Assembly: GCF_002878395.1 (NCBI RefSeq)
Contig: NC_061115.1
Span: forward strand, 54,086,609 to 54,150,608
Source: Capsicum annuum
Lineage: Eukaryota > Streptophyta > Magnoliopsida > Solanales > Solanaceae
Direction of reading: 5' to 3'
Length of the DNA stretch: 64,000 nt
Positions 1 to 12,644 of this stretch are shown in pieces. The notes under the pieces were generated by a model. It was not told the origin of the DNA. It saw only the letters and a list, made by a program, of their open reading frames with translations, and searched no databases. Numbering within the stretch: the stretch's first letter is position 1; each line of letters starts with the position of its first letter. Position numbers and translations under genes: made by a program.

Positions 1-265
1 GTAAAACAACAAACACCCTCAAATTTTAGAATATATTTCTCTGTTTGAGTAATTGTATATCTTTTTAAGAAGCAATAGGAAATGGTCTAATAGTTTAAGA
101 TCTATCATAAACAATCAGAAGTGGTAAATTTTTTCAGTTTAAACTAAGTGAATCTCTCACTACATAATTTATAATTTAAAATTGATAATGCAATGACTCT
201 GTTCAATAAGTGGGCAGCCGTAAGAAAATTTTCACAGAAAATTTTGTAACCCTTTTCCTATGTCG
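1..265. repeat. Direct repeat copy A (~260 bp)
   Basis: This stretch is closely similar to 6277-6530 in the same orientation. Shared blocks include the segment around 'tctatcataaacaa', then 'agaagtggt', 'cagtttaaacta' and 'ctctcactacataatt'. Similarity is lost after about 260 bp, and the left limit is cut by the window start. It could be part of an LTR or a dispersed repeat; the intervening 6 kb carries no clear retrotransposon protein. Confidence 0.7.
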
Positions 266-782
266 CACCCTATTTCGAACTAGTTGAAACAACATATGGT
301 GGTCCTTGTGATTCTTGAATTTTAAAATTTTACTTTTTAGAGGTCGGCGCCTAAATTTTTTGGTAAAATTTAGACAAAATCATTTTTTATGTAAAATTTT
401 GTTCTGATCTTTCGAAAACGTTTTGAGATTCTGAGTAAGAATTTTGGTTACTCGAGGGAAAGATGTTAGGCATCCCTCAGAGCTTATTTAAAGATAGTCG
501 TTAGACTCAATTTAGAAAAATATTTAAAAAATATTTGCTTTATTTTTTGCTAAAAATTATGATAAGAAACCTTTATTATTTTCATTATTATTATTTTTTA
601 TAAAAGGAAGTTTAAGGTATAGGAAATGTGATGCTACCATGTACAAGGAAGTAATTTAACTATTACAAAAATATATATGTATTTTAAATATGAGAAAAGA
701 TGGTGATATAATTTATACATATAGCAGAAAGTATAAACTCTTATAATTCTATAAAAAAATATTTAAATATTTGTGAAGTTAA

Positions 783-1702
783 GCCTTTGTTTGGATGGTG
801 GTTTGTCATGGTTTCATAATGTATGGTACAGTATGGTATGGTATGATATATTACAGTATGGTACAATACCATATTTGAATGGACTGTATCGTTCACTATG
901 GTTTAATAATAATTTTTTTATTTGGTTTGATGGTATAGTATTGTATGATAATAAGTAAATTTATCAAAATGCCCCTAATTATTAATAAATTGGGTATCTA
1001 TGCAGTTTCACTTGGAATAATTTGTGAACAATGCAAATTTTTAAAAACAAGTACAGTGAAAAACTATGCCAAAGGATAATATATTCATAGAAACGACTTG
1101 AAGAATAACCCAAACCTTTCCTCACTTTCATTCTTGTTACATCTTTAATAGCTGGTTTAAGACTCCACGTTAACTTGCAAGCAAGATGGCAGGTTTGCTA
1201 GCAAAACTGTAATAGTTTGGACTAAATTAGTAGTAGTTCAATAAATCATTTGGTAATTTCCGGATTGCAAAATCTTGGAAATTATTGTTTCTTGAATGTT
1301 GTTTTACAGGTAAAGATTGGATTTTTTTTCTTGATTCTTTTTTGATAAAATTTTTTTTTTAATCAGTTGTTTTTTATGTGAATTGAGGTTTTTTGGAATT
1401 TTGTTGACAAAAGTTTATTTTTTAAATCAACTGTCAGGAGTTGGCATGTATTTTGTTGATAAGGGTAAAATAGGATTAAAAAATATATATATATATGGGC
1501 ATAGTTGGAAAAAAAAAAAAACCATGGCATACCATCAAATTGGTGGTTCAAGAAATTGGAGGATTCCATGTTATCAAACCATGGAAAAATACCATACCAT
1601 ACTATCCCTTTTAGCAAACAATCAAAACAAACATGGTTCCCATGGTAACCATACCATACCATACCATACCATACCATGGAAAACCACCATCCAAACAGAC
1701 TG
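783..1702. mobile_element. PIF/Harbinger-like MITE, 920 bp
   Basis: The ends are inverted repeats: the left end reads GCCTTTGTTTGGATGGTGGT and the complement of the right end reads CAGTCTGTTTGGATGGTGGT, and both continue into a TGGTATGG-rich tract (tandem TATGG/CCATA motifs near 825-885 and 1640-1680). A TAA lies directly outside each end (780-782 and 1703-1705), which fits the three-base TWA target duplication of PIF/Harbinger elements. No transposase is present; the open frames inside are side products of the TGGTA and AT tracts. A non-autonomous, Tourist-like element is the best reading. Confidence 0.8.
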
Positions 1703-1865
1703 TAAGTATATAACTAAAATCATTGTAGAGTAAATAAAAATATTTTTTTAATGGGCGTGAATTTATTTACGAAAAAAATTATGCATATTTTAAGAGTATG
1801 TGAAAAAGATGTGAAAAGTTACTAAGGCTAAAACAAACAACTACAAAATATTATAATAAAATCAA

Positions 1866-2523
1866 TTTTAAAAGATAGATCATCTAGATTATCTTAAAGT
1901 TTTAATCTTATATATACTTAAAGATATAGAAATAATAGATATTAAGAAAATAATATTAGAAAAAGTAATAGACTATGAAATTGAAACCATAAATTGGCTA
2001 GAACAGTTATACGAAGAAATTTACCCAGAAGGATATTATACAGATTAAGAAATGTTAGAATATATTAGAAAAACTAGAGAAAATCAAGATAATCTAAATA
2101 ATGAAATTAATTATAGAAACCGAATTAGGGAAATAATGAAAAATCTAAAAGAAAAATTAATATGACTAGAAGAAACCTTAGAAAACTTAGAAAAAAGTAC
2201 ATGTGATAGTTTATATAATTTAAAAAACTCACTACGAGAAGAACAACACAAGATAATAAATAACATTGAAAATCTAGAATTAGATATACATTATAGTACA
2301 GTTAGGATAAATTATTATACAAAAATTTGTAACTCTGCAATTACTACAGGATAAAATAATAAACAAATTAATGAATATATCTTACGAAAAAAGTAAATCA
2401 TTAAAAGATATTGAAACAAAATTTAAAAAATATCCACGCACAAAGAAAAATAAATTCACTAGATACCTAATAAATCTATTTCATACGTCAGATATCCGCA
2501 CCCCCTACAATTGGTATATTTGA
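1866..2523 (+). pseudogene. Decayed A-rich coding remnant, possibly endogenous pararetrovirus
   Basis: One frame (codons starting at multiples of three) reads from about 1866 to a stop at 2394-2396 with only three internal stops. It gives a Lys/Glu/Asn/Ile-rich, leucine-spaced protein that looks like a coiled coil. A second frame opens at ATG 2371 inside an ATGA and runs 50 codons to 2523, overlapping the first by 26 bp. Strong A-bias, a small coiled-coil protein and overlapping consecutive frames are habits of plant pararetroviruses (Caulimoviridae), whose old copies are common in such genomes. No movement protein, coat zinc finger or reverse transcriptase was seen nearby, so the assignment is tentative; it could be another retroelement's gag. 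It is broken and cannot encode a full protein. Confidence 0.35.
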
Positions 2524-4220
2524 TAGCGTGAATACACGTATATACCTTACATTTTGAAACCTTTTGCAATCTAAAAATTCAAACAAACCTTATAACGTAG
2601 AACAATCGAGATTGTTTAACTTATAGAAATAACTCAAAATTGGTGATTTGAAAAAAAGCCAAATTCTTTAGCGACTTATTCTCCTACCAAATTAATACTG
2701 AAGTTTCATTCTTTTTTTGTTTTTAAGCGAAACTTGAGGTTGTGATATTCATTATAGAGAAAGTATCTTTATAAACTTAGTTTTAACAAAGTACTCAATG
2801 CCCAACTAAAGACTTTTTCCTAAAAATATGTATTTTACCCCTTGAAACCTATGTTATTATACTTTAAAGAAACAAACTTTCAAGCTCTAAAACAAACTGC
2901 ATTCTTGGCTCAAAAATTGATCGTTAACTCTTTAAAAAGTGTTCTCAACTCGAAAAAAAAAAAAGAAGTACTTTTGACATTTAAAAAAGTTGTATGTTAA
3001 GTTTACACAATAGCTTGTTTCGCCCTTTGAAAATTTGCATTTTTAACTCTTGAAAAAATTGTATATTCGGGCCCCAAAATCTACGGTTTTAGCTGTTGCA
3101 AAAATAATATTTTGCACAGAAAAAATCCATACTTTAAATGCTAAAATGACAGAACTTTAAAGCCCCCCAAAAAATATTTTTTCCCTAAAAAACTTGCATT
3201 TTTACCTTAAAAATTTGCAATTTTTGCTCTTTTAATGGGGTATATTTTTATAATAAAAACTAACATTTTAGATTGGAATAGCCAATAAAATTAATTCTAG
3301 ATGATTAAAGCTAAACATATGAAGTTAATTCAACATTGATCAATCTACACCATATTAATGTTCGAAGAAATACAACACTAGTAGAATATATAACAAAAAT
3401 AAGAAAATGTGAAGAAAACAAAGGATTAGATACAACCAAGTTCTTTTCGAAAAGGGCCAATTCCTAATGGCGTAGACTCCGAATGTTGACGATTCTATAG
3501 CGGTTGATCCGATTTTTGGGTCAAAAATGAGTTTTGATCGAAGTTCCAATTCCCTAGATCACATGAAACAAAGAAAATGATTAGAATTAGGAACCAAACT
3601 TGCGTGATATAACTGAATAACAAAAATAATGTATAACCAGTGACCAAATAGATTACGCAATCCAAAAGTAAATAAGCCTAAACATGAGCTTAGTAAATCA
3701 TCATCCAAATCAAGTGAACATATGCATATTTTAGCACAATGAGTCTTGATGAACTCCAAACCAACAATCCCAACATATTTCAAACTATTTAACAAAATTG
3801 TTATCTTAATCTAAGAAAAATCAAGAGCAACTCCCACCTTAAATTTTTTTCAAAGAACAGGAACATGACAATGTAAACTAATCCAACCAAATCTCCATTC
3901 ATGTTCATGAAAAAAAACTTACAACGACTCATTAATGGAGACCTTAGCATTCATATAGAATAAGGGAAGGAACACATCTTTCTCAAAAATGTCTCCTGTA
4001 ACTACACACTATTGGACACTAAAATGCACAGATAGATATTAGAATGAAAGGCAATTTTGATCAAATTAGACCAATATTCGCACTCGATTTAATTTCTTAA
4101 GGTCGTGTAGGCTCAACAAAACAAAAATATGGCAGCAACATTCTTGAACTCAACTTGCAAAAAAAGTAGCCAACCTATACTCCTCATATGATCACAAAAG
4201 TTAGATCGAGCAAAAGAAAG
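2524..4220. other. AT-rich stretch without a supported gene
   Basis: No convincing coding frame. From about 2750 to 3240 there is a loose, decayed periodic pattern in which phrases like 'tttgaaaatttgcattttta' and 'cttgaaaaaattgtat' recur every few tens of bases. The rest is unremarkable AT-rich DNA. The short minus-strand frames here lack any recognisable domain. Confidence 0.4.
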
Positions 4221-4222
4221 TA

Positions 4223-4460
4223 CTCCCTCCCTCCCATTTTACCCGTCCCAAATTAGCTAAGTTGATGTCCATTTTACTTATCAAGATAAGATAAACTTTT
4301 CTTCCATGTTTTACCCTTTGCATTAATTACTTTTTCTTTAAATTAAAATGTAAACATTATTTAATAAGAGTACTTTAATAAACTAGCCATATTATTTATT
4401 ATTTTTTTAATTATTGTGCGATTCTAATTTGGGACAAGTAAAATAGGAGAGGAATGACTT
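4223..4460. mobile_element. Stowaway-like MITE, ~238 bp
   Basis: The left end starts CTCCCTCCCTCCCATTTTAC, followed by a GTCCCAAATTA motif. The right end is its imperfect complement (TAATTTGGGACAAGTAAAAT, then AGGAGAGG). TA lies outside both ends (4221-4222 and 4461-4462). Length, terminal motif and TA duplication fit Tc1/mariner-derived Stowaway MITEs. Confidence 0.75.
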
Positions 4461-4462
4461 TA

Positions 4463-5616
4463 TCCGGACCAATTTTCAGAAAAAGCGGTAGTATATACAC
4501 ACATATACATATATGTTTAGTGAGCCCATATATTCAAACAAGAAACAACTTTTTCAAAAATTAACTTTCACTCACAGAGTTGAAGGAAAACAAACAACGA
4601 TATGAGTATTAAAATAAAAATAGAATCACATAGTCATGAAATCGGAACAATAACAAAATCAGACAGGACAGATTCGCACTTGTGATGCAAAACAGCCTCG
4701 CTTGAAACAAATGAATATTTTACAGATTAAAAGAGACAGAACTATATTTTGAAATTGATTTTCAGATAACAAACAACAATACCATGATCAAACGTACATC
4801 ATACACCTGCAAATTCATTTTTCGACACCAACGACAACTTAAACTATATGGAGATTCATATACAAGAATTCGTTTTTCAATAACATCAACATAAAAAAAA
4901 AAATTAACAGATTTAAACTAAAATAACGTGATCAATGAACCAAACAAGATGAGAGAAAATGATATGGAAGTGAGACGAGAAAGGGATTCGCACCTTTTTC
5001 GGGACAGAAAAACTAGATTTTAATGAAAAGGATTTTCTGACAATTCGAACTTGGACCAGAATCATAAACAAACTAGCGACTTCGAGACTTTCCAGTGAAC
5101 CTCCCACTTGTTTTCTCTCTAATTTCTAACCGTTTACACTATTTTTTTCACTCCCCGACTTCAAACTCTCTTTTTGTTTTTGATTTTTCTCTCTTTTTTT
5201 CTTCTATGCCTCTGCCTGCCTTTTCAAGTTTTCACTCTTTTTCTTGACCAACAAACCTTGTTCTTCATGAAAATAGGGAGGCCCATATTTATAGGTCCGA
5301 ATCCGAACTTTAAAATCTGAATTTGAAATAAAGATTTAAAAAAAAAAAAAAAAAGTGTGAAATAAGAGGGGATTCGAAATCTCGAGTGTCGATTTTGAGG
5401 TCCGAATTTGAATGTTTTTGCATGAATTTGGAATTGACTTCTCTGTCATCGCTGATTTCACGGGTTGAGACAGTAAAAAATGGGAGAATCTTGATAAGCC
5501 TGGCGGATGAAAATTAATTTAGTAAAATAAAAATGAAATTGAAATATTGTTAGCCCCAATATTCTTTTTCTTTCAAAATTAATTTTATCAATGCTTCTCA
5601 TCTATATGATTATTTA
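4463..5616. other. Unassigned stretch, possible minus-strand LTR/promoter remnant
   Basis: No gene is supported. On the minus strand a TATAAATA box (5285-5292) is followed by a long purine-rich leader and by short frames without domains, a layout seen in LTR U3-R regions or in promoters. No partner LTR, primer site or TG..CA boundary could be found, so this stays unassigned. An A-run lies at 5340-5354. Confidence 0.25.
5285..5292 (-). promoter_or_regulatory. Possible TATA box on the minus strand
   Basis: The complement reads TATAAATA in a setting locally richer in GC than its flanks. No gene of known type follows on the minus strand, so activity is only a guess. Confidence 0.25.
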
Positions 5617-5913
5617 ATTCTCCCTTCATTTTTTTTTATTTGTTTCGTTTGGGTTTGGCACACCCTTAATAAAGCCCTGACTCCTAAAAAATTAAAAATA
5701 ATTTTATCAATATGTCCTTAGTTGAATTTTGTACCTCTTTTCAAATTAGTAATTAAATACATTGAAAAAGAAATTCTCAACTAATGATTTTGGTAATTTG
5801 AACAGGGATATAATAGAAAGATTTTGATCAAATTATTCTTACAAGATTAAAGGATCACTTAAACAAAAATATAAGCACAACCTAAAAGGATCAAATAAAA
5901 AAAATGGAGGGAG
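5617..5913. mobile_element. Stowaway-like MITE, ~297 bp
   Basis: The left end carries CTCCCTTCATTTTTTTTTAT and the right end is the complement of CTCCCTCCATTTTTTTTATT, with TA on both sides (5615-5616 and 5914-5915). The inverted ends match over about 25 bp with a few changes. No coding capacity. Confidence 0.7.
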
Positions 5914-6276
5914 TATTAGTTAATGTTCAAAGATTGATCGTATCTATTTTAAACTTTGTTCCTTTATAACAATTCATAACGAGTTGTTACATCATTATTT
6001 TATTTTATTTGTAATTTTATTCTGCTTTTGCTTTGAAGAATTTACTAGATTTATGCCTTAAGAAGGTAGAGTACTATGAGTAGAAGTTGAAAACTTCTAC
6101 ACAAAGTACATACACACGGCTGAGGAGATGCATTATAAATTATGTCAAGTTATATAGAAACTCAAGTTTCTCTTAAGTATAGACTCATAGTTTAACTAGA
6201 GTTTCTCTTAGTATAGGCTAATAGTTTCCACTTGCCGGTAACATTAACAAAGATCATAGAGTAGTAGTGAAAAACG

Positions 6277-6530
6277 AACACCCTGAATAATTAGAGTATA
6301 TTTTTTTATTTGTGTAATTTTATATCTTGTTAACAAGTCATAGAAAATAGTCTAATAGTTTGAATCTATCATAAACAACTAGAAGTGGTGAATTTTTTTA
6401 GTTTAAACTATCTCTCACTACATAATTCATAATTTAAAATTGATAATGCATTGGCTTTGTTCAGTAAATGGGTAGTCTTAAAAAAATTATTTGCAGAATA
6501 TTTTGTAGCCCTTTTTCTGAATTTTGCTCT
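6277..6530. repeat. Direct repeat copy B (~255 bp)
   Basis: Second copy of the repeat at 1-265, same orientation, with scattered substitutions and small indels. It diverges from copy A after about 6525. The sequence from there to 6887 holds no supported feature except a short A/G-rich open frame without domains. Confidence 0.7.
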
Positions 6531-6892
6531 CTATAATCTCCGCAGAAATTTTGTTCTGTTGCTTTGTAGAGAAACAAGCTTGTTTTTTAAAAAAACTTTT
6601 GACAATCCGCTACAAGAGGGGAAGAAGAAAAAGAAAGAAACTAAAAGAGTAAAATAAAACTTCAGACTCACTTCTAACATTGTTTAAATATTGAATCATT
6701 TTCTATTTTTTCTTTTTGATTAATTGACAAAAAATTAATTCTCAAATTTTAAGATGCTCTATTGCAAATAGATAGTTTTTTTGCGCTAAACAATAGATCT
6801 CTTTTTTTTTTAGCACCAACAAAGTGTGTGTGTTTTTGGTTAATAAAAACACAAATATACGCTCGAGGATTAAAATTATACATAGGACAAAG

Positions 6893-7739
6893 TGTAGAGA
6901 AATGAAGTTTTGATGATTGACTTATGAATGAAACATGTTAGTAATGCTGGTTCTCGCAGGAGAAAGTGTAAAGCAAGGATGATGATAAAATCATGATTGA
7001 AGTTAGAAGTTGACAAGCAAGCAAATTCAGCATTTGTCACGTGCAGAAAAGAAGTTTGGAAAGAAGATAAACACTATGCTTGAAGATTGAGTTAATAAAG
7101 GAATCCTTCCCAGACAAGGAGATATATTGCAACAAAGAGTGAAACTAACTGAGAGTCCTATTGAAGAAAGAAGATTACATCATCTAAGGACTCCATCTAG
7201 AGTTGTCTTAAAAAGAAGAGACTGCTTCAAAGATTTCCATTCACACACTAATAAGAAAAGCATCAATCAACAAATTCATTCACCTGCTTGAAGAAGGACC
7301 TATTCTTTTACTTAGAGAGTCATAGACTTTGTGTAATAGATTGGTTCTTTGAGTTTTAATGAGTTTTATTTCAAGTCTCAGTGAAATATAAACTGAGTTA
7401 GGAGTTGTGTCTTCAAGTTAGAGAGCTCGAAGACTTGAGAACACTTATCTTGGGAAGATTTGTATTATTATAGAAATATGAGTTAAAGTTTAATTCTTAG
7501 TTTACATGAGTCTTGTAATTTGTTGATTGTTGAGGCTCAAGAGTTTTAGTGAAGTTGGGGTTAAATCCTGTAGAGGTACATGTCATGGTTTTTTACACCT
7601 TTATTGAGCTGGGTGTTTTTTACGTAAAAATACTTCTTCTCATTTAATCTTCATAAGTGAACCACGTTAGTATACTTGTTTCACTGATAGACAACAAATA
7701 GAGTAAAATAGTAAAATCAGTAGGGTACACACTCTAACA
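6893..7739 (+). repeat. 5' LTR of the Sirevirus-type element
   Basis: It begins TGTAGAGAAATG (one T lost relative to TGTTAGAG in the 3' copy) and ends CTCTAACA, so TG...CA with short inverted ends. It aligns along its whole length with 15148-15996. Confidence 0.95.
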
Positions 7740-7740
7740 A

Positions 7741-7754
7741 GTGATATCAGAGCG
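7741..7754 (+). other. Primer binding site (initiator Met-tRNA)
   Basis: GTGATATCAGAGC just inside the 5' LTR resembles the plant consensus TGGTATCAGAGC, with one clear base change. It would prime minus-strand cDNA synthesis. Confidence 0.8.
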
Positions 7755-7795
7755 AGGTTGTTTTAAATAAGGTTGGCACCTAAGAAAAGATCACT

Positions 7796-9590
7796 ATGAT
7801 GAATCTCACACCTCCTACTGGTCACAGTGAAGGTCAGTCAACTACTAGACCTCCACTTTTTGATGGTTCTCACTTCATCTGGTGGAAAGTTAGGATGGAA
7901 ATGTTCATTCAAGAGGAAGACTACGAATTGTGGGATAGGATCACTGATGGTCCTACTATCCAAATAAATCTAGTTGATAGTGAATAGGTCAAGAAAGTAA
8001 GAAGTGAGTTTACTTCTTATGACTTGCGAGCATTAAAGAAGAATGTTAAGGCCAAAAACATCCTGGCCTGTGGATTAGGGCCAGCTGAATACAACAGAGT
8101 ATCAAATTGTAACACTGCTAAGCAAATTTGGGATGCCCTGGTCAATGCACATGAGGTCACCTCTCAAGTAAGAAAATTTAGAATTGCCCTTCTTTTTACT
8201 GAATATGAAACTTTTAAGATGAAGGAGAATGAATCATTTCATAAATGATGACCAGGCTTACTGTCCTAACAAATGAATTGTCCTCCTTGGGAAAAGACAT
8301 TCCTGTAGAGAAATAAGTGGAAAAAGTGTTGAGGGTATTGCCTAAGTCTAAATGGGATATTAAAGTCACTACTATTAGGGAAGCAAAGGATCTCACTCAA
8401 ATGACATTAGATGAACTGGTAGGTAATCTTAAGACCTATGAAATGCAAATTGATGGGATCAAGAAAGAAGTGGTAGTCCCTGAGAGAACCTTGGCATTGA
8501 AGGCATCAGACAGTGATGAAGAAGTTGAACTTGATGAAGAACAAATTGCCTTCATAACTAAGAACTTCAACAAGTTTTTTAAAAAGAAAAGAGGAACAGG
8601 TAGCAAAAAGTGTTCCAATGACAATCCAAATAGATGCTAAAAGTGTGGTAAGACTGATCATCAGATTAAAGACTGTCTTGTATGGGAAATAGAGTGGAAG
8701 AAGGAAGGAGCGAAAAAGAATTAAAAGAAAAGGCTAAAAAGAGGGAAGAGTATGCTATGGTAACCACTTAGGGATCTGATTCAGATGAGTCAGAAGATGA
8801 AGAAATTGATGAGACTGCACTCATGGCCATTGGAGATTCAGAATTGGAAGAAGAAGATGGTACTTCTGAGGTAAGCATTCTTGAGCTTAAAGAAAATCTG
8901 CATTTATTTTCTAAAACAAAACTGATGTCCTTAATGAGTGCTTTAATTAATGATTTTCAAGAATTAACTTCTAATAGGGATGAGTTATTCAACAACCTTG
9001 CAAGCCTCAAATTTGACTTCATTGATTTAGAAGCTTGTAAAAATACTGTTGAAAAGGAAAACAACACTCTTAAGAAACAAGATGTACAACTTGATTCTGC
9101 AAATGTCACACTCAAAACTAAAGTCCAAAAACTGACACTCATTGAAAGAGGAAAAAATGGTAAGAGCAAGGAATAGGAAAATATTGAAGTACAAACAAGA
9201 GTGCAGTGATGTAAAAGAAATGATGAATAATTTGAGTTAAGAAATTATCAAACTAAAGCTTGATCTTGAAAGAGCAAACATGTAGACAAATTCTTCAAGA
9301 ATTGTTAACAAACTAAGTGAGAGAAATCATAATGAAAAAGCTGGACTGGGTTTTTACAAAAGCTTTGATATTATTCAACATTTGTGCTATATATGTGGCA
9401 ATTCAGGTCATCCAACTACTAAATGTCCTATTGCTACTAAAAGCAGGTCTAGGAGTATAAATCTGGAACATAAACCAGCTCAAACCAATATAAGGAAAAC
9501 AAAAATTATGAAAAAAATAGGTTGTGCAACCTGTTGCCTGCATGTACTAGAAGAAAACTGATTCATCCTTTTACTCATAAAAAGGGGCCC
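7796..9590 (+). pseudogene. gag: Sirevirus gag (broken)
   Basis: Gag would form the virus-like particle and package element RNA. The first ATG pair at 7796 opens a frame with the copia-gag signature RPPLFDGSHFIWWKVRM, followed by the UBN2-type capsid region (residues such as IWDALVNAHE near 8130-8160). Two zinc knuckles of form CX2CX4HX4C are visible: one at 8635-8676 (the second codon of the knuckle is now TAA) and one at 9384-9426 (C..C GNSG H PTTK C, intact). Acidic, coiled-coil-rich sequence lies between them, which makes the gag long, as in Sireviruses. In-frame stops occur at 7985, 8245 and 8638 and the frame shifts around 8245-8320, so no full gag can be made. Confidence 0.85.
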
Positions 9591-9594
9591 AAGC

Positions 9595-12500
9595 TTGTCT
9601 TGGTTCCTAAATCTAACCCCTAATTTATATTTGCAGGTAAGATTGAAAGGAAGCAAAAAGCATTGTTACCTGAATAATGCATGCTCAAGACAAGTGACTA
9701 GTGATAAAGAAAAATTCCTTTCACTCTCCAAAATAAGTGGGGTGGAGTTTCATTTGGTGATGGTAAAAAGAGAATCATTATAGGAGTTGAAAAGATTGGT
9801 ACATCTGAATCAAGGGAATTGGAGGATGTCTACCTTGTGGAAGGATTGAAGCACAACCTACTCAGCATATCACAACTGTGTGATAAAGGTAACAAAGTTG
9901 TTTTTACTTTTGCAAGAGTCAAGGTCAAAAGGATGGACACCAAGGAGGTTGTACTCACTGCAAGAAGACACAAAATTATGTACAAAGCTGATATAATGAC
10001 AATGCCAGGAAAAAAGATGACCTATTTAAATGCTATAGAAAATGATCCCCTCCTTTGGCATAGGAGACTTGGACATGCAAGTCTGAAATAATTAAACAAA
10101 CTCTCTTCTAAGGATATAGTATTGGGCTTGCCCAAAACCAAATTCAAAGAAGAAAAGGTTTGCAGTGCTTGTGTAAGGGGGAAGTAGGTAAAGTCTTCTT
10201 TCAAGTCAAAAAACCATGTCAGTACAAGTAAGTGCCTTGACCTGATCCATACGGATCTGTGTGGGCCAATGAGACTGTAAAGTAGAGGTGGAAAGAGGTA
10301 TGTTTTTGTGATTGTATATGATTATTCTAGATTTACCTGGACATTGTTCCTAGCTTCCAAAGAAGATGTTGTTGATGTCTTTGCTATTTTTATTAAGAAA
10401 TTTGAAAATAAACTAGGCACTTTCCTAATTTCCATAAGATCTGACCATGGTACAAAATTTGAAAATGTCAAGTTTTTGGAATTTATTCTGAAAATAGTAT
10501 TGATCACAATTTCTTTGCTTCCAGAACACCTCAACAAAATGGAGTGGTAGAAAGGAAAAATAGGACTTTGGAAGATATAAATAGAACAATGATGTTTGCA
10601 GGAAATCTTGCTAAAGACCTTTGGACTGAGGCAACTAGTACTGCTACATATATCATAAATAGATGCATGATCAAACCTATTCTAAAGAAGACTCCCTATG
10701 AATTACTAAAAGGAAGAAAACCAAATATTTCTCATTTTAGAACTTTTGGTTGTAAATGTTTCATTCATAATTATGGAAAGGATCAATTGGGAAAATTTGA
10801 TGCTAAGAGTGATGAGGGAATCTTCTTAGGATACTCACATCATAGTAAGACATATAGGGTTATAAACAACAAAACAAATTATATTGAAGAAAGTGTGCAT
10901 GTAGTTTTTGATGAATCTTGTGCTAAGACTAACTTACAGGAAGGGAGCGATTCAGAGGAACAGGTTAATTAATCCGGTCCATCCACTAGAGTTACCAAAC
11001 ATAAAGGTACCTCGACAGAGGGAACTGATTCTGGAAGCACATTTACAAGGAGAACTGAACCACCAACTACCCTAGCTCAGAACAATTACAGTAATCTTAG
11101 TAGCTCACTAAGATTGGTGCCAAAAGGATACAAGTTTCAAGGATCACATCCTATAGAAAATGTACTCACTAATCTCATATCTAGGATCATCACAAGGTCT
11201 GGGTTGAGAAGCATGTGTGCTTTCAAAGCACTCTTATAAGAAATTAAGCCAAAGAAAGTGACTGAAACACTGCTTGATGCTGATTGGATCATATCCATGC
11301 AAGAAGAGTAAAATCAGTTTGAAAGAAGAAAAGTGTGACACTTAGTTCCTCTTCCAAAAGATAGAGCAATGATTGGAACTAAGTGGGTGTATAGAAAAAA
11401 GGTAGATAAACATGGAACAGTTACAAGGAATAAGGCAAATTGGTGGTCCAAGGATACAATCAAGAAGAAGACATAGACTTTGATGAAACCTTTGCTCCTG
11501 TTGCTAGAATTGAAGCAATAAGGCTTCTTGTAACTTTTGCAACTTATATGGACTTCATTCTCCATCAAATGGATATTAAGAGTGTTTTTTTGAATGGAAT
11601 TCTAAAGGAAGAGATGTATGTCAAACAACCACTAGGTTTTGAAAGTAAGGAGTTCCCTGATTATGTGTACAATCTTGACAAGGCTTTGTATTGACTGAAA
11701 CAAGCTTCAAGAGCTTGGTATAAAAGATTGTCAGAATTTCTTCTAGAGCATTGTCATACTAGAGGTAAAATTGAAAACATTTTTTTCTTGAAAACTAATA
11801 GAAAAGATCTGTTGGTTATGAAGATGTATCTTAATGACATCATTTTTGGCTCTACAAATATGAACATGACACATGACTTTGCAAAACTCATGAGTTGTGA
11901 ATTTGTGATGAGTATGATGGGGGAGCTAAGTTACTTCTTAGGATTACAAATCAAAAAAACAGCATCTGGAACCATGACCCATCAATAGAAGTATGTCAAG
12001 GAACTTCTAAAAAGATTTTCCAATGGAAGAGGCAAAAAAGATCTGCACTCCAATAGCCACTGCCACAAAACTAGATTTGGATAAAACAGGTACTGATGTG
12101 GAGCAAAAGCTATACAGAGGGATGATAGGATCATTACTGTATCTTACAATAAACAGACCTGATATTGTGTTCAGTGTGGGACTATGCGCAAGGTTTCAAG
12201 CAAATCCTAAAGAATCTCATTTGAAATTTGTGAAGAGAATCTTTAGATATCTCAAAGGAACTAATGATCTTGGCCTATGGTATCCAAAATATAGTAATTT
12301 TAACTTGGCAGGTTATTCTGATGCTGACTATACAAACTATTCAGTGGACAGAAAGAGCACCACAGGCATGACTCACTTTCTTGGATCATGTTCAATTACC
12401 TGGTCTACTAAGAAACAAAACTCAGTAGTTCTGTCTACTGTTGAGGCTGGGTATGTTGTTGTTAGATCTTGTTGTGCTCAGTCGTTATAGATCAAACAAC

Positions 12501-12640
12501 AACACATGAATTTTAGTATGGAAGTTGGTTATGTTCCTATTTTCTGTAACAATACAAGTGCCATTAATATTGAAAAGAATCATATTCAACATAAAAGAAC
12601 TATATTGATATTAGACATCACTTTCTTAGAGATAATATTG
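9595..12640 (+). pseudogene. pol: Sirevirus pol: protease, integrase, RT, RNase H (broken)
   Basis: Modules in order. Protease near 9655-9850: the usual catalytic D-S-G reads N-N-A (YLNNACSRQVT), so it is dead. Pre-integrase and HHCC finger at 10050-10190 (LLWHRRLGH ... CSAC). The integrase core keeps its three acidic residues: LIHTDLCGP, IRSDHGTKFEN and VVERKNRTLED near 10546, but in three frames. The integrase tail runs to about 10970. Reverse transcriptase at 11320-12000 has KWVYRKK, FAPVARIEAIR and YLNDIIFGST, where the first Asp of the usual YVDD is Asn. RNase H at 12310-12600 has SDADY, a retained Glu in STVEAGY, and CNNTSAI, in which an Asp is lost. Frameshifts lie near 9740, 10510 and 11450, with stops at 10089, 11692 and 11986. 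Expression is impossible as it stands. Confidence 0.93.
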
Positions 12641-12644
12641 TGAT

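Noticed and set aside
773..958. 61-residue open frame at the MITE left end
   Set aside because: It is made of the TGGTATGG tract and terminal repeat of the Harbinger-like MITE and has no domain.
5285..5300. A host gene on the minus strand driven by the TATA box
   Set aside because: No coding frame with a recognisable domain follows to the left.
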